A DNA stretch of 64,000 nt, taken from NCBI RefSeq assembly GCF_001014615.2, contig NZ_LBCQ02000003.1, positions 186,001-250,000 of the forward strand, read 5' to 3'. Shown here in pieces: positions 1 to 10,352 of the stretch. A program made the translations under genes and the position numbers. How positions within the stretch are numbered: position 1 is the stretch's first letter; the number at the start of each line of letters is the position of its first letter. This stretch comes from Aquamicrobium sp. LC103. Lineage in GTDB: Bacteria; Pseudomonadota; Alphaproteobacteria; Rhizobiales; Rhizobiaceae. Below the pieces are notes generated by a model. That model made no database searches. It saw only the letters and a program-made list of their open reading frames with translations, and was not told where the DNA came from.

Positions 1-535
1 TCGCCCGATGGCGCGCGAGCGCCTGCTCGCATTCGCGCCAGTGGCGCCAGGCGCGTCCGACCGACTGCGCCTCGCCGACATGGCCGCCGAAGGCGTCGAG
101 CAGGTCGCGATGCGCCGAAGCGTCCACCAGCGCGCGATCGTCGTGCTGGCCGTGGATTTCGACCAGGGCACGGCCGATCTCGCGCAACAGCGTCACGCTG
201 GCCGGCTGGTCGTTGACGAAAACGCGGCTGCGCCCGTCGGAGGATTGGTTGCGCCGCAAAATCACGTCGCCGTCGTCGGAAAGCGCGTTGCCGCGCAGCA
301 GCTCGCGCGCCGGATGGTTGGCCGGCACGTCGAAGATCGCCGTGACGCTGCCCTGGGTCGCCCCGTGGCGCACGAGCGAGGCGTCTCCCCGCGCACCGAG
401 CGCGAGCGACAGGGCGTCAAGAAGGATCGATTTGCCGGCACCCGTCTCGCCCGTCAGCACCGAAAGGCCGGACGAGAAATCGATATCGAGCCGCTCGATC
501 AGTACGATATCGCGGATCGACAGATGGCAAAGCAT
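1..535 (-). CDS. recN: DNA repair protein RecN, N-terminal part (cut by window edge)
   Basis: RecN is an SMC-like ATPase that gathers broken DNA ends during recombinational double-strand break repair in the cytoplasm. The visible 178 codons start with the typical RecN opening MLCHLSIRDIVLIERLDIDF, followed by a Walker A motif GETGAGKS at residues 29-36 and the conserved HGQHDDRALVD stretch near residue 128. The rest of the protein, with its coiled-coil arms and Walker B domain, lies beyond base 1. The start ATG at 535 is 13 bp after the bamD stop, so recN is probably read from the same transcript as bamD and lpxC, as in other Rhizobiales. The sequence shows no damage. No LexA box was noticed directly upstream, as expected for an operon-internal gene. 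Confidence 0.93.
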   Translation of the reverse strand, partial: MLCHLSIRDIVLIERLDIDFSSGLSVLTGETGAGKSILLDALSLALGARGDASLVRHGATQGSVTAIFDVPANHPARELLRGNALSDDGDVILRRNQSSDGRSRVFVNDQPASVTLLREIGRALVEIHGQHDDRALVDASAHRDLLDAFGGHVGEAQSVGRAWRHWRECEQALARHRA

Positions 536-548
536 GGCCGCCGGCTGA

Positions 549-1415
549 TCAACCGCCGGCGATGGCGGCGCCGGCGCGGGATATCCACGAGCCCTTGTTC
601 TCGTTCGGCTCGAGACCGCCGGACTGAAGCAGGGCGTAGGATTCCTTGTACCACTGGCTGTCGGGATAGTTGTGGCCGAGCACCGCGCTGGCCGTCTGCG
701 CCTCCGAGGTCAGCCCCATGGCGTAGTAGGTCTCGGTGAGACGGGCGAGCGCCTCCTCGACGTGGCGGGTGTTGGAATAGACCTCGACGACGTTGCGGAA
801 ACGCTTCGCGGCGGCGATGTACTCACGCCGCTCCTGATAGTAGCGGCCGATCTGCATCTCCTTGCCGGCGAGTTGGTCGCGGGCAAAACGGATCTTGGCC
901 TTGGCGTCCTCGACATATTCGGATTCGGGCCAGCGCTGCACCACCTCTTCCATCGCCTCGATGGCGCGGCGCGACTCCTTTTGATCGCGCGTCACGTCCT
1001 TGATCTGGCGGAAATAGCTGAGGCCGACGATGTACTGCGCGTAGGCCGAGTCGTCGGTCGTCGGGTAGAGCGTCACGTAGCGCTTGCCCGCCGTGATCGC
1101 TTCCTCGTACTTGCCCTGGCGATAATTGGTGAACGCCGACATAAGCATCGATTTGCGGGCGAATTCCGAATAGGGATGCTGGCGGTCGATGGCGTCGAAT
1201 TTCTTGGAGGCCTCGTTGAGCCTGCCGGCCTCGAGATTGGCCAGGCCCTGATTGTAGAGCGTGTCCGCCGGCTCGATGCTGTCCACGTAGGATGCGAGAT
1301 CGATGTCCTTCTCGGTGGCGCATGCGCCGACCAGCAGGGGCAGCACCAGGGCCGGCACGATCATCGCCGGGAATCGACCCCGCCTGTCCGCATTGGCAGC
1401 TCGGAAGAAATTCAT
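549..1415 (-). CDS. bamD: Outer membrane assembly lipoprotein BamD
   Basis: BamD is the essential lipoprotein of the BAM complex, which folds beta-barrel proteins into the outer membrane from the periplasmic side. The 288-residue product has a long basic N-region, a hydrophobic segment and a lipobox ending LLVGAC with the lipidated cysteine at position 32. TPR-like helices follow (for example [21 protein letters not shown] and [19 protein letters not shown] regions), the hallmark of the BamD/ComL family. I chose the ATG at 1415 rather than an upstream in-frame ATG at 1451 because the signal peptide then has a normal length and a GGGCGAA ribosome-binding stretch precedes it. It follows lpxC with a 183-bp spacer (1416-1598) in which I see no gene, and is followed closely by recN. 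The set links envelope biogenesis genes to the end of the dcw cluster. Confidence 0.93.
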   Translation of the reverse strand: MNFFRAANADRRGRFPAMIVPALVLPLLVGACATEKDIDLASYVDSIEPADTLYNQGLANLEAGRLNEASKKFDAIDRQHPYSEFARKSMLMSAFTNYRQGKYEEAITAGKRYVTLYPTTDDSAYAQYIVGLSYFRQIKDVTRDQKESRRAIEAMEEVVQRWPESEYVEDAKAKIRFARDQLAGKEMQIGRYYQERREYIAAAKRFRNVVEVYSNTRHVEEALARLTETYYAMGLTSEAQTASAVLGHNYPDSQWYKESYALLQSGGLEPNENKGSWISRAGAAIAGG

Positions 1416-1598
1416 GATGGCTATTCGCCCCTCTGGCGCGTTCAATCTCAAATTTCGCGGCAGTCATAGATGAACTGCCGGCCCTCGGCAACGCTATCGC
1501 GGCGCAATGGCACTTTTTTGTGGCGAGAATGCCGGCGCCGCCCGTTGCCCACAGGGAAGAACCGCGACGGACGGCATTCCCGTCCGCCCGTGGCGAAA

Positions 1599-2549
1599 TC
1601 AGATCATCCAGGGAGCGTAGACCGGCGCGTTGACCGCGACCATCTCGGCGGAGCGCCCGCGTTCGCGCCGGCTCGTTTCGACGATCTGGAAGGCGGAACG
1701 GTCCGAAAGCAGCCTGCGCAGCGCCGCCGCGTTGAGCTTGTGCCCGCCGCGATAGGAACGGAAGCAGCCGATGAAGCGTGCACCGGCAAGCGCGAGATCG
1801 CCCATGGCGTCCAGCATCTTGTGGCGAACGAATTCGTTCTTGTAGCGCAGTCCGCCCATGTTGATGACGCGGTTGTCGTCGCCAATGACGACGGAATTCT
1901 CCAGCGACGAGCCGAGCGCATAGCCCGCTGCCCACAACCGCTCCACGTCCTTCATGAAGCCGAAGGTGCGCGCCCGCGAAATCTCGGCGCGGAAGGTTTC
2001 CGGATCGATGTCGATGGCGAAGAACTGCCGGCCGATCGCCGGGCTCTCGAAGTCGATGTCGATCTCGAAACGCGTTCCGTCATACGGTCGGAATTCCGCC
2101 CAGGAGGCGCCGTTCTCGATCCTGACGGGTTTCATGATGCGGATATAGCGGCGCTTGACCGCCTGGATCTGCATGCCAGCCTGATCGAACGCTTCGACAT
2201 ACATCGCCGCGCTGCCGTCGAGAACCGGCACTTCCGATCCGTCGATCTCGATTGCAACATTGTCGATGCCGAGGCCGGAGAGGGCCGCGAGCAGATGCTC
2301 GACCGTCGCGACGTGAACGCCGGCCGGATCACCGAGAACGGTGCAGAGATCGGTCGCGCCGATTTCGGACACCAGGGCCCGAATCTCGCGTCCTTCGTGG
2401 CCGTCACCTACGCGCGTGAAGACGATCCCCGTATCGGGGTCGGCCGGATTGAAGTGAATGGAAACAGGCTTTCCATTGTGAACGCCAATTCCGGACAACG
2501 TAACGCGTGACTTGAGCGTCGTCTGGTACTCGTGCAAATCGATCCCCAT
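1599..2549 (-). CDS. lpxC: UDP-3-O-acyl-N-acetylglucosamine deacetylase
   Basis: LpxC is the zinc-dependent deacetylase that catalyses the first committed step of lipid A synthesis in the cytoplasm. The 316-residue protein is full length and carries the zinc ligands His85 (in TVEHLLAAL), His243 and Asp247 (in HKMLDAMGD), plus the catalytic-base His270 (in RGGHKLN). The start MGIDLHEYQTTLK matches the family. It lies downstream of ftsZ on the same strand, a common arrangement in proteobacteria, but is separated from it by 273 bp. That gap contains a hairpin after ftsZ and a TATAAT element just upstream of lpxC, so lpxC probably has its own promoter. In many bacteria LpxC levels are set by proteolysis, and nothing in this sequence shows whether that applies here. 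Confidence 0.96.
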   Translation of the reverse strand: MGIDLHEYQTTLKSRVTLSGIGVHNGKPVSIHFNPADPDTGIVFTRVGDGHEGREIRALVSEIGATDLCTVLGDPAGVHVATVEHLLAALSGLGIDNVAIEIDGSEVPVLDGSAAMYVEAFDQAGMQIQAVKRRYIRIMKPVRIENGASWAEFRPYDGTRFEIDIDFESPAIGRQFFAIDIDPETFRAEISRARTFGFMKDVERLWAAGYALGSSLENSVVIGDDNRVINMGGLRYKNEFVRHKMLDAMGDLALAGARFIGCFRSYRGGHKLNAAALRRLLSDRSAFQIVETSRRERGRSAEMVAVNAPVYAPWMI

Positions 2550-2574
2550 AAGCCCGTCCCGGAAAGCGTCCGCT

Positions 2575-2618
2575 AGGCTGAATTATAGCGGATAATGAAA
2601 CCGTTAGCTGGATCCTAA
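2575..2618 (-). promoter_or_regulatory. Candidate lpxC promoter with CtrA-like half sites
   Basis: On the minus strand a perfect TATAAT (2582-2587) lies about 33 bp upstream of the lpxC start. The -35 region lacks a TTGACA but holds TTAG-N7-CTAA (2604-2618), close to the CtrA consensus TTAA-N7-TTAA and centred near -36 relative to the expected start point. This is inference from motif and spacing only. Confidence 0.4.
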
Positions 2619-2766
2619 CCCCACGAATCCAAGCTCGGCTGAACTCGTTGGCGAAGATAGTGACGCGGGAAAGAGACTCCAAATCACGGTTTCTTACCTC
2701 TTGTTACGACCGTTAACAATTATGTATGGGTCGTTAACTCTTTGTTATCTCTTCACCTTATGTGCG

Positions 2767-2796
2767 AACAGGCGGGCTGCCCGGCGCCCGCCTGTT
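2767..2796 (-). terminator. Hairpin downstream of ftsZ
   Basis: A perfect 11-bp inverted repeat (AACAGGCGGGC and its complement) with an 8-nt loop sits 27 bp past the ftsZ stop codon. No T-run follows on either strand, so it may be a 3' end stabiliser or a factor-dependent terminator rather than a classic intrinsic terminator. Confidence 0.45.
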
Positions 2797-2822
2797 ACAA
2801 TCATTCTACAGGAATTTCAACC

Positions 2823-4520
2823 TCAGTTAGCTTGCCGGCGCAGGAACGCCGGAATCTCCAACTGATCGTCTTCCTGGGCGACGCGCGGCTGCACCGACAT
2901 GCGGCCGTGATCGTCGAGCTGGCCGCGGCGAGGCGCGTAGAGCTGGCTTTCCGGCGACGGCGCGCGGCGAGGCTCCATCTGCGGCTGCCGCAGCTTCGGC
3001 TCGCGCGGCTGCGCGGGCTGCAGCCGTGCCGGCTCTTCCTCACGCCGCGACAGGCCCTGGGTCAGCCGCTTGAGCAGGCCCATCGGGCCGCGCTCCTCGT
3101 GATCATGCTCGGGAACGCCCGCCATCTCGGCCTTGACGACCGGCGGGAAGTCCTCGACGCGCGGCATGCGCGGCGCGGCGGCGACCGGGCGCTGCTCGGG
3201 CTGCATCATGTGCTGCGGGGCCGGCTGCGGCTGGATATGCTGCTGCATGGGCGCCTGCTGCATGGGCGCGTGCTGGACGGGCGCCTGCTGCACCGGAGCG
3301 GCCTGCACGGGGGCGGCCGGCGGCGCGAAGAGCTTGCTCTGCGGGCGGAAATCGCTCTCCGTCGGTGCCTGGGCGCGCGGCGCTGCCGCGAGCTCGGCAT
3401 TCATCTCGGCCACACGGATCGCCTCGGCGACCGGATCGACATGACGGGGAGCCTCGGCCGGCTGCTGGCGTGCCTCGGCCGGCTGGGCCGGACGCGGCTG
3501 CGCCGGCTTCTGCGCGGTACGGATCGAAACCGCGGGAGCGGCCATTTCCGCCATCGACTTGTCGATCCCGGTGGCGACGACCGACACGCGGATGACGCCC
3601 TCGAGTTCCTCGTCGAAGGTAGCACCCAGGATGATGTTGGCGTCCTGGTCGACTTCCTCGCGGATGCGGGTCGCAGCCTCGTCCACCTCGAACAGGGTAA
3701 GGTCGCGGCCGCCGGTGATCGAGATCAGCAGGCCCTTGGCGCCCTTCATCGAGGTCTCGTCGAGCAGCGGATTGGCGATCGCGGCTTCTGCCGCGGCCAT
3801 CGCGCGACCCTCGCCGGAAGCCTCGCCGGTGCCCATCATGGCCTTGCCCATCTCGCGCATGACCGAACGGACGTCGGCGAAATCGAGATTGATCAGGCCT
3901 TCCTTGACCATCAGGTCGGTGATGCAGGCGACGCCGGAATAGAGCACCTGGTCCGCCATCGCGAAGGCGTCGGCGAAGGTGGTCTTGTCATTGGCGATGC
4001 GGAACAGGTTCTGGTTGGGGATGACGATCAGGGTATCGACGCATTTCTGCAGTTCCTCGATGCCCAGATCGGCGGTGCGCATGCGCCGCTGTCCCTCGAA
4101 GTGGAACGGCTTGGTGACGACGCCGACCGTCAGAATGCCCTTCTCGCGCGCCGCGCGGGCAACCACGGGAGCCGCGCCAGTGCCCGTGCCGCCACCCATG
4201 CCGGCGGTGACGAAGCACATATGCGTGTTGGAAAGATGATCGACGATCTCGTCGATGCACTCCTCCGCGGCCGCGCGGCCGACTTCCGGCTGCGAGCCCG
4301 CGCCGAGGCCTTCGGTGACGTGGGCGCCGAGCTGGATCAACCGGTCGGCCTTGGATTGGGTGAGCGCCTGCGCGTCGGTATTGGCCACCACGAACTCGAC
4401 CCCGCGCAGACCGGCCGTGATCATGTTGTTCACGGCATTTCCGCCGCCGCCGCCGACGCCGAATACGGTAATCCGCGGCTTGAGCTCGGTGATGTCCGGC
4501 TTCTGCAGATTGATGGTCAT
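2823..4520 (-). CDS. ftsZ: Cell division GTPase FtsZ
   Basis: FtsZ is the tubulin-like GTPase that polymerises into the division ring at midcell. The 565-residue product has the GTP-binding signature GGGTGTG at residues 109-115, the glycine-rich loop [13 protein letters not shown] at 21-33, and the [10 protein letters not shown] region of the T7 loop. The GTPase core ends near residue 315. It is followed by an unusually long linker of about 230 residues, rich in Pro, Gln and Ala and containing QQAPVQ/QAPMQQ tandem repeats, and then the conserved C-terminal peptide [12 protein letters not shown] that binds FtsA. Long linkers are typical of Rhizobiales FtsZ1. The gene lies 67 bp after ftsA and ends before a hairpin, so it is probably the last gene of the dcw operon proper. 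Only one ftsZ is seen in the window. Confidence 0.97.
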   Translation of the reverse strand: MTINLQKPDITELKPRITVFGVGGGGGNAVNNMITAGLRGVEFVVANTDAQALTQSKADRLIQLGAHVTEGLGAGSQPEVGRAAAEECIDEIVDHLSNTHMCFVTAGMGGGTGTGAAPVVARAAREKGILTVGVVTKPFHFEGQRRMRTADLGIEELQKCVDTLIVIPNQNLFRIANDKTTFADAFAMADQVLYSGVACITDLMVKEGLINLDFADVRSVMREMGKAMMGTGEASGEGRAMAAAEAAIANPLLDETSMKGAKGLLISITGGRDLTLFEVDEAATRIREEVDQDANIILGATFDEELEGVIRVSVVATGIDKSMAEMAAPAVSIRTAQKPAQPRPAQPAEARQQPAEAPRHVDPVAEAIRVAEMNAELAAAPRAQAPTESDFRPQSKLFAPPAAPVQAAPVQQAPVQHAPMQQAPMQQHIQPQPAPQHMMQPEQRPVAAAPRMPRVEDFPPVVKAEMAGVPEHDHEERGPMGLLKRLTQGLSRREEEPARLQPAQPREPKLRQPQMEPRRAPSPESQLYAPRRGQLDDHGRMSVQPRVAQEDDQLEIPAFLRRQAN

Positions 4521-4587
4521 TGTCCTCGTCCTTTTCGCCTTTCCTGCCGCTACGCCGCCGCGGCTGCCGTGGGGCTGTCCCCGCTGA

Positions 4588-5901
4588 TTAAAAACTGTCT
4601 CTGAACCACTGACTTACGCGTTGAAAACGTCCACCGGTACCGGTGGCCAGGAAACGCAGACCACCACCCTTTCCGTACCGGCTTTCGAAACTCGCCACCT
4701 GCGGGTAGATCAGCAGACCGACCGTGGTCGCGAATGCAGGACCCTTCGCCGCTTCGGGCAAACCCGTTACTCCAAGCGGCCTTCCCAGCCGCACGTTACG
4801 CGCCATGATACGGCGCGCAGCCTCCGTCAGGCCGGTGAGCTGGCTGGCGCCGCCCGTCAGCACGACTCGCTTGCCGATCACGCTGCCGTAACCTGATTTG
4901 TTCAAACGATCACGCACGATTTCGAGCGTTTCCTCGATCCGCGCGCGAATGATCTTGTTCATCACGGCGCGGGGAAGCTGCTGCGGAACGTCGCCGTCGT
5001 CCGGCCCCATCGGCTGGATCGTAACGATGTCGCGATCGTCGTCACCGCCCGGCAGGGCCGAGCCGTGCATGACCTTCAACCGCTCCGCATGCTCCATGCG
5101 CGTCGACATGCCGCGCGCCAGGTCCATGGTGACGTGGTGGCCGCCGACCGGGATCGAATCGGCATGAACCAGCTTGCCGTCGGCGAAGACGGAAATCGTC
5201 GTCGTGCCGCCGCCCATGTCGATGCAGGCGGCGCCCATCTCTGCCTCGTCGTCGACGAGTGCAGCAAGCCCGCTGGCATAGGGCGTTGCGACCATCCGCT
5301 CGACGGAAAGATGCGAGCGGTTGATGCAGAGTTCCAGATTGCGCAGCGGCGCGGCGTCGGCGGTCATCACATGCATGTCGACGCCGAGCATCTCGCCGAG
5401 CATGCCGCGCGGATCGCGCACGCCGCGCTCCGCATCGAGCGAAAAGCCGACCGGCAGCGAATGCACCACCTCGCGCTCGGCGCGCAGCGCCTGCTTGGCG
5501 CCGGCCGCCAGCACGCGGCGGATATCGCCCTCGCCCGCCTGATGGCCGCCCAGATTGACGGTCGCCGAGAAGGTCTCGCTCTTCAACCTTCCGGCCGACA
5601 TGTTGACGATCAGGGATTCGGCGGTGAGGCCTGCCATCCGCTCGGCCGCGTCGACGGCCAGCCGGATCGCCTGTTCGGCCCGGTCGAGATCGATGATGAC
5701 GCCGGACTTCACGCCCTGTGATTTCTGGTGGCCGATGCCGATCACCTTGACCTGATGCGTCCTGCCGGGAAGCGCCTGGCTTTCCTCGCGCGGCTTCAGC
5801 TTGCCGACGACGCAGCAGATCTTGCTCGACCCGACGTCGAGCACGGTGACGACGCCGGAACGGCCCGCACTGCTGTCGTTCTGTCCTCCAAGCCAGCTCA
5901 T
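4588..5901 (-). CDS. ftsA: Cell division protein FtsA
   Basis: FtsA is the actin-like ATPase that anchors FtsZ filaments to the inner membrane. The start [16 protein letters not shown] at 5901 gives a 437-residue protein; an apparent longer frame upstream is only readthrough of the ftsQ region in another frame. The phosphate-1 motif [11 protein letters not shown] is near residue 20, the phosphate-2 segment [15 protein letters not shown] lies in the middle, and an [12 protein letters not shown]-type adenosine motif ([13 protein letters not shown]) is present. The C-terminus ends [12 protein letters not shown], an amphipathic helix of the type that binds membrane. The start codon overlaps the ftsQ stop as ATGA, which indicates translational coupling. 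All features match rhizobial FtsA. Confidence 0.95.
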   Translation of the reverse strand: MSWLGGQNDSSAGRSGVVTVLDVGSSKICCVVGKLKPREESQALPGRTHQVKVIGIGHQKSQGVKSGVIIDLDRAEQAIRLAVDAAERMAGLTAESLIVNMSAGRLKSETFSATVNLGGHQAGEGDIRRVLAAGAKQALRAEREVVHSLPVGFSLDAERGVRDPRGMLGEMLGVDMHVMTADAAPLRNLELCINRSHLSVERMVATPYASGLAALVDDEAEMGAACIDMGGGTTTISVFADGKLVHADSIPVGGHHVTMDLARGMSTRMEHAERLKVMHGSALPGGDDDRDIVTIQPMGPDDGDVPQQLPRAVMNKIIRARIEETLEIVRDRLNKSGYGSVIGKRVVLTGGASQLTGLTEAARRIMARNVRLGRPLGVTGLPEAAKGPAFATTVGLLIYPQVASFESRYGKGGGLRFLATGTGGRFQRVSQWFRDSF

Positions 5902-6824
5902 ATCTGACGTTCCCTCGGCTTGTAGTTTTTGCCGAGGCGCTCCTTCAGCGCCGCCTCGCGCGCGGTCGCGGCATCGGGCGTCAAGCGCACGACCAGACGA
6001 TCGCCGAAGCGCATGTCGACCGACGCCACATCCCGCGACAGCAGGTCGTACTGCCTGTCGAGCGCCAGCAGGTCCGTGATCGCCGAATCGACATCGTGCT
6101 CGGGCAGCTTGATCGTGATGCCGTTGCGGAGCCGCAGATTCCAGCGGCGGTCCGAGATGCGCACATACCCCCTCACCTTCGAGGCGAGCGCCGTGTGACC
6201 GGCGATTTCGGCGACGAAGGTGGCCGCACGCGTCTCCGCGCCCTCCCCGATCACCAATGGAAGGTTCAGATGACGCACGCCGGTGAGCGGCGCGATCACC
6301 TTGCCGTCCTCCTCGATTAGGGAAAGCTGGCTGCCGCGCTGCCAGATAGCGAAGGGGGTCTTCTCGACGATCTTCACCTCCAGCGTCGAAGGGTAGACCT
6401 TGCGAACGGTCGCGCTTTCCACCCAGGGGAGGCTGCGAATGCGCTCGCGCGCCGCTTCCGCGTTGAAGCCGACCAGCGAAGTCCAGCCGTCGAGGCCGAC
6501 GCGGTCGAAAATATCGATCTCGGAGGTTTCCAGATTGCCGGAAACGCGTATCTCGTCGACGGCAAAGCCGGTGCGGGCGGTCGTCGCCTGCACCATGACC
6601 GGCATATGCCCGCCCTGGACGGCGCCGTAGATTCCCGTCGCACCCAGGAAAACGGCTGAAAGGATGGTCGCGGCGAAAGGCGGCGCCTCGACCTCGCCGG
6701 ACGTCATGCGCCCGAAGAAACGCGCCGGCCGGCGCAGCCAGCGCGGCAGCACGAAACTGCCGGACGCGGGAAGCCAACCGCGGCGCGCAGTGAAATCCGA
6801 CCGCCCTGACCTCAACGCGAACAC
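5898..6824 (-). CDS. ftsQ: Cell division protein FtsQ
   Basis: FtsQ is the bitopic inner-membrane hub of the divisome that recruits FtsL, FtsW and FtsI. The 308-residue product has a basic cytoplasmic N-terminus, one transmembrane segment ([19 protein letters not shown], roughly residues 50-70), then the periplasmic POTRA domain ([20 protein letters not shown]) and the beta domain ([20 protein letters not shown]). I place the start at a GTG (6824) because GGAGGA lies six bases before it and the resulting MFALRSG-like N-terminus matches rhizobial FtsQ. An ATG seven codons upstream lacks such a site. The gene overlaps ddl by 13 bp and ftsA by 4 bp, so the ddl-ftsQ-ftsA block is tightly coupled. 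Confidence 0.92.
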   Translation of the reverse strand: MFALRSGRSDFTARRGWLPASGSFVLPRWLRRPARFFGRMTSGEVEAPPFAATILSAVFLGATGIYGAVQGGHMPVMVQATTARTGFAVDEIRVSGNLETSEIDIFDRVGLDGWTSLVGFNAEAARERIRSLPWVESATVRKVYPSTLEVKIVEKTPFAIWQRGSQLSLIEEDGKVIAPLTGVRHLNLPLVIGEGAETRAATFVAEIAGHTALASKVRGYVRISDRRWNLRLRNGITIKLPEHDVDSAITDLLALDRQYDLLSRDVASVDMRFGDRLVVRLTPDAATAREAALKERLGKNYKPRERQI

Positions 6825-7738
6825 GAAGCGTCCTCCACCATCCAACTCAACAACTCACCAAAACCATGACCCGCCTCAGCGGCGATTTCCGGCACCAGCG
6901 ACGTCGGCGTCATGCCCGGCTGCGTATTCACCTCCAGCCAGACAAGCTCGCCATTCTCGGAATGGCGGTCGTCGTAGCGGAAGTCGGACCGAGAGACCCC
7001 ACGACAGCCAATCGCTTGATGCGCCCTAAGCGCCAGTGTCTGTATTTTTTGGTAAATATTCGGTGAAATTTTTGCCGGGCATTCGTGTTTTGATCCGCCC
7101 GGAACATATTTCGAATCGTAGTCGTAGAAGGAATGACCGGTCGGAATGATCTCGCACACGCCGAGCGCCACGTCGCCCATCACCGCGCAGGTCAGCTCGC
7201 GCCCGTATATGTAGCGCTCGACCATCACCTCATCACCGTAGCGCCACTCGTTCGAGGAAATCACCTGAGGCGGATGCGACTGGTCCTCCTTGACGATGAC
7301 GACGCCGAAGCTCGACCCTTCGTTCACCGGTTTGACGACATAAGGCGGCCGCATCGGGTGCACGTTGCCGATCTCGAAGCGGCTCGCCACCCTCGATTCC
7401 GCCACCGGAATGCCGACCGATTTGGCGATGCGCTTGGCCTGCTCCTTGTCCATGGCAAGCGCCGAGGCGAGAACGCCAGAATGCGTATAGGGGATCTGCA
7501 GATATTCGAGGATGCCCTGGATCGTCCCGTCCTCGCCGAACGGCCCGTGCAGGGCGTTGAAGGCGACATCGGGCGCAAGATCGACGAGAACGGAGGCGAC
7601 ATCGCGGGAAACGTCGACGCGCGTCACCCGATAGTCTTCCGCCTCGAGCGCATCGGCACAGGCATTTCCGGAAGAAAGCGAAACAGGCCGCTCGGAGGAG
7701 AATCCGCCCATCAGAACAGCCACGTGTTTCTTCGCCAT
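6812..7738 (-). CDS. ddl: D-alanine-D-alanine ligase
   Basis: Ddl joins two D-alanines with ATP to give the dipeptide that MurF adds to the peptidoglycan precursor. The 308-residue protein begins [20 protein letters not shown], the family's N-terminal substrate-binding loop. It then shows ATP-grasp features: [15 protein letters not shown], the [18 protein letters not shown] lid region, and the metal-binding [13 protein letters not shown] near the C-terminus. I chose the ATG at 7738, preceded by GAGGGGA; a TTG three codons upstream is also in frame. It is the DdlB-type ligase found inside dcw clusters between murB and ftsQ. A 248-bp spacer before it is the largest gap in the train from mraZ to ftsZ. 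Confidence 0.95.
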   Translation of the reverse strand: MAKKHVAVLMGGFSSERPVSLSSGNACADALEAEDYRVTRVDVSRDVASVLVDLAPDVAFNALHGPFGEDGTIQGILEYLQIPYTHSGVLASALAMDKEQAKRIAKSVGIPVAESRVASRFEIGNVHPMRPPYVVKPVNEGSSFGVVIVKEDQSHPPQVISSNEWRYGDEVMVERYIYGRELTCAVMGDVALGVCEIIPTGHSFYDYDSKYVPGGSKHECPAKISPNIYQKIQTLALRAHQAIGCRGVSRSDFRYDDRHSENGELVWLEVNTQPGMTPTSLVPEIAAEAGHGFGELLSWMVEDASCSR

Positions 7739-7986
7739 GCCCGGCAATCCCCTCTTCCGTCGGGCCTCTCTTTCACGTTTCGCCGAAGTTGAATCCGAGT
7801 CTTCCCGCGGAGGTACCGCCGGACGAAAACACGACGAGAACGCGTGCTCGACTCAAATCAGGAAACGAATCTGACCCCAAAGAATCAGAGCTTTGACTCT
7901 GTGACAAGGGGTTGGGATTCAAAGAGATTCACTTTTGGCGACAAAACACGAAACATTGACGCCAAGTCACGTCGAAACAGCCGGTT
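7739..7986. other. Spacer between murB and ddl
   Basis: These 248 bp are less GC-rich than the flanking genes and contain no convincing gene. On the minus strand there is a small hairpin (CAGAG-TCAAAG-CTCTG, near 7888-7905) and several GATTC/GAATC repeats. The position makes an internal promoter for ddl-ftsQ-ftsA-ftsZ likely, but I could not find a good -35/-10 pair. Confidence 0.4.
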
Positions 7987-8952
7987 TCAGAGCAACTGGC
8001 CGAGGAATTCCTGTACCTCGTGGCCGGGCTTGAATTCGCCGAGTCGCTTGATCTCCCATTCGAGGCGGATGCCTGAATGCTCCAGCACGCGGGCGCGCAC
8101 CGTCTCGCCGAGAAACTCGAGGTCGTAGCCGGTAGCGGCACCCGTGTTGATCATGAAGTTGCAATGCAGGGGCGACATCTGCGCGCCGCCGATCATCAGG
8201 CCGCGGCAGCCCGCCTTGTCGATCTCCTTCCAGGCTGACGTGCCTTCCGGGTTCTTGAAGGTCGAGCCGCCGGTCTTTTCCCTGATCGGCTGCACGGTTT
8301 CGCGGTGGAGCTGGACTGCGTCCATCGCCGCCTTGATCGCCTCACGCTCCTCCGCATGGCCCTCGAGGACGGCGCCGACGAAGATCAAATCCTTCGGCGC
8401 GGAGGAATGCCGGTAAGCATAGCCCATCTCCGCGTTGGAAAGGACATGCACCTCGCCCTGACGGTCGAGCACCCGCACCTCGACGACCCGCTCGCGCGTC
8501 TCCACGCCGTTGGCGCCGGCATTCATGCGCAGGGCGCCGCCGATCGCGCCGGGAATGCCATGATAGAAATGAAATCCGCCGATGCCGGCTTCCAGCGCCG
8601 CCGCGGCGACGCGCTTGTCGGGAGCGGCCGCTCCGGCACGGATGCGGTTGTCGCCGATGGCTGCCGCCTCGCCGAAGCCTTTCGCCGAAAGCCGGATGAC
8701 GACGCCGCGAATGCCGCCCTCGCGGACCAGCAGGTTTGAGCCGATCCCCACAACCATTACCGGAATTTCCGCCGGCAAGGCCTTGAGGAACAATGCAAGA
8801 TCCTCTTCGTCGGCCGGCTGGAACAGCACTTCCGCCGGCCCGCCGGCGCGAAACCACGTGATCGCGTCCATCGGCGCGTCGGGCGTCAGCCTGCCGCGAA
8901 CACCCGCCAGCCGATCACCAAGCCGTGCGAGAAGAGCCGCGCCGTCCGTCAT
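7987..8952 (-). CDS. murB: UDP-N-acetylenolpyruvoylglucosamine reductase
   Basis: MurB is the FAD enzyme that reduces UDP-GlcNAc-enolpyruvate to UDP-MurNAc with NADPH. The 321-residue product shows the FAD-binding pieces [12 protein letters not shown] near residue 32, [13 protein letters not shown], and [18 protein letters not shown], plus the late [10 protein letters not shown] segment with the catalytic serine of type I/II MurB. The C-terminus ends in [10 protein letters not shown]. The start ATG at 8952 overlaps the murC stop as ATGA. A much longer open frame continues upstream, but it runs antiphase through murC and is not coding. The gene is downstream of murC, as in other alphaproteobacterial dcw clusters. 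Confidence 0.95.
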   Translation of the reverse strand: MTDGAALLARLGDRLAGVRGRLTPDAPMDAITWFRAGGPAEVLFQPADEEDLALFLKALPAEIPVMVVGIGSNLLVREGGIRGVVIRLSAKGFGEAAAIGDNRIRAGAAAPDKRVAAAALEAGIGGFHFYHGIPGAIGGALRMNAGANGVETRERVVEVRVLDRQGEVHVLSNAEMGYAYRHSSAPKDLIFVGAVLEGHAEEREAIKAAMDAVQLHRETVQPIREKTGGSTFKNPEGTSAWKEIDKAGCRGLMIGGAQMSPLHCNFMINTGAATGYDLEFLGETVRARVLEHSGIRLEWEIKRLGEFKPGHEVQEFLGQLL

Positions 8953-10352
8953 GTACCGGCCTCTAATTCCTTGGGAAGCGCATAGGCCCACTGGGTTATG
9001 TTGCCGGCGCCGAGGAAGATGACGAAATCGCCTTCCTTCGCCAGGTTCCTGACGATCGGGGCAATCGCGGCCGCGCCTTCGATATGGCGCGCGTCGCGAT
9101 GGCCGCCGGCGCGCAGGCGCGCCACCAGGGCCTCGGAATTGACCCCCTCGATCTGGTCCTCGCCGGCCGCGTAGACCGGCGCGATCATGACCGTGTCGGC
9201 ATCGTTGAAGCAGGAGGAGAAATCGTCGAACAGGTCGCGCAGGCGCGTGTAGCGATGCGGCTGGGCGATCGCGATGACGCGACCCCTGCAGGCTTCGCGC
9301 GCCGCCCGCAGCACCGCCTTTATTTCGACGGGATGGTGGCCGTAATCGTCGAATATCTGCACGCCGTTCCACGCCCCCGTCAGCGTGAAACGCCGCTTGA
9401 CGCCGCCGAAGGACGACAGGCCGCGCTTGATGTCTTCCACGGAAAGGCCGAGCTCATGCGCGACGGCGATCGCCGCCGTCGCGTTCGAGACGTTGTGCCT
9501 GCCGGGCATCGGCAGGCGCAGGTCGGCGATCGCGATCATTTCGCCGCTCTTGCGGTCGCGGATCGAAACGTCGAAGGTCGAGGTGCCGCCGTCGACGCGC
9601 ACGTTGGAGAAGCGCATGTCGGCCTGCGGGTTCTCGCCATAGGTGACGACGCGGCGGTCCTCGATGCGGCTCACGAGCGCCTGCACTTCCGGATGGTCGA
9701 TGCACATCACGCCGAAGCCGTAGAACGGCACGTTCTCGACGAAGTTGCGAAACGCCTCGCGCACCTTGTCGAACGAGCCGTAATGGTCGAGATGCTCGGG
9801 ATCGATATTGGTGACCACGGCGACGTCGGCCGGCAGCTTCAGGAAGGTACCGTCGCTCTCGTCGGCCTCCACCACCATCCACTCGCCGTCGCCCATGCGC
9901 GCATTGGTGCCGTAGGCGTTGATGATGCCGCCATTGATGACGGTCGGGTCGAGGCCACCGGCTTCCAGCAGCGTCGCCACCATCGACGTCGTGGTCGTCT
10001 TGCCGTGCGTGCCGCCGATGGCGATCGCCTGGCCGAAACGCATCAGCTCGGCGAGCATTTCGGCGCGGCGCACTATCGGAAGCAGCTTCTCGCGGGCGGC
10101 CGCCAGCTCGGGATTCGATTTCTTGATCGCGGTGGAGACCACGACCACCTCGGCCTTGCCGAGATTTTCCGCTCGATGTCCGACGAAGCACTCGATGCCC
10201 TTGTCGCGCAGGCGCTGCACGTTCGCGCTTTCGGCCTGGTCGGAGCCCTGGACCTGGTAGCCGAGATTGTGCAGCACCTCGGCGATGCCGCTCATGCCGA
10301 TGCCGCCAATGCCGATGAAGTGCACGACGCCGATTGTCTGCGGCATCTTCAT
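8949..10352 (-). CDS. murC: UDP-N-acetylmuramate-L-alanine ligase
   Basis: MurC adds L-alanine to UDP-MurNAc, the first amino acid of the stem peptide, using ATP. The 467-residue protein has the Rossmann-like start [14 protein letters not shown], the ATP-binding loop [11 protein letters not shown] at 113-123, [10 protein letters not shown] in the central domain and [10 protein letters not shown] in the C-terminal domain, all diagnostic of MurC. A GGAG seven bases upstream supports the first ATG. The start overlaps the murG stop by ATGA and the stop overlaps the murB start by ATGA, so murG-murC-murB form one coupled block. Confidence 0.97.
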   Translation of the reverse strand: MKMPQTIGVVHFIGIGGIGMSGIAEVLHNLGYQVQGSDQAESANVQRLRDKGIECFVGHRAENLGKAEVVVVSTAIKKSNPELAAAREKLLPIVRRAEMLAELMRFGQAIAIGGTHGKTTTTSMVATLLEAGGLDPTVINGGIINAYGTNARMGDGEWMVVEADESDGTFLKLPADVAVVTNIDPEHLDHYGSFDKVREAFRNFVENVPFYGFGVMCIDHPEVQALVSRIEDRRVVTYGENPQADMRFSNVRVDGGTSTFDVSIRDRKSGEMIAIADLRLPMPGRHNVSNATAAIAVAHELGLSVEDIKRGLSSFGGVKRRFTLTGAWNGVQIFDDYGHHPVEIKAVLRAAREACRGRVIAIAQPHRYTRLRDLFDDFSSCFNDADTVMIAPVYAAGEDQIEGVNSEALVARLRAGGHRDARHIEGAAAIAPIVRNLAKEGDFVIFLGAGNITQWAYALPKELEAGT

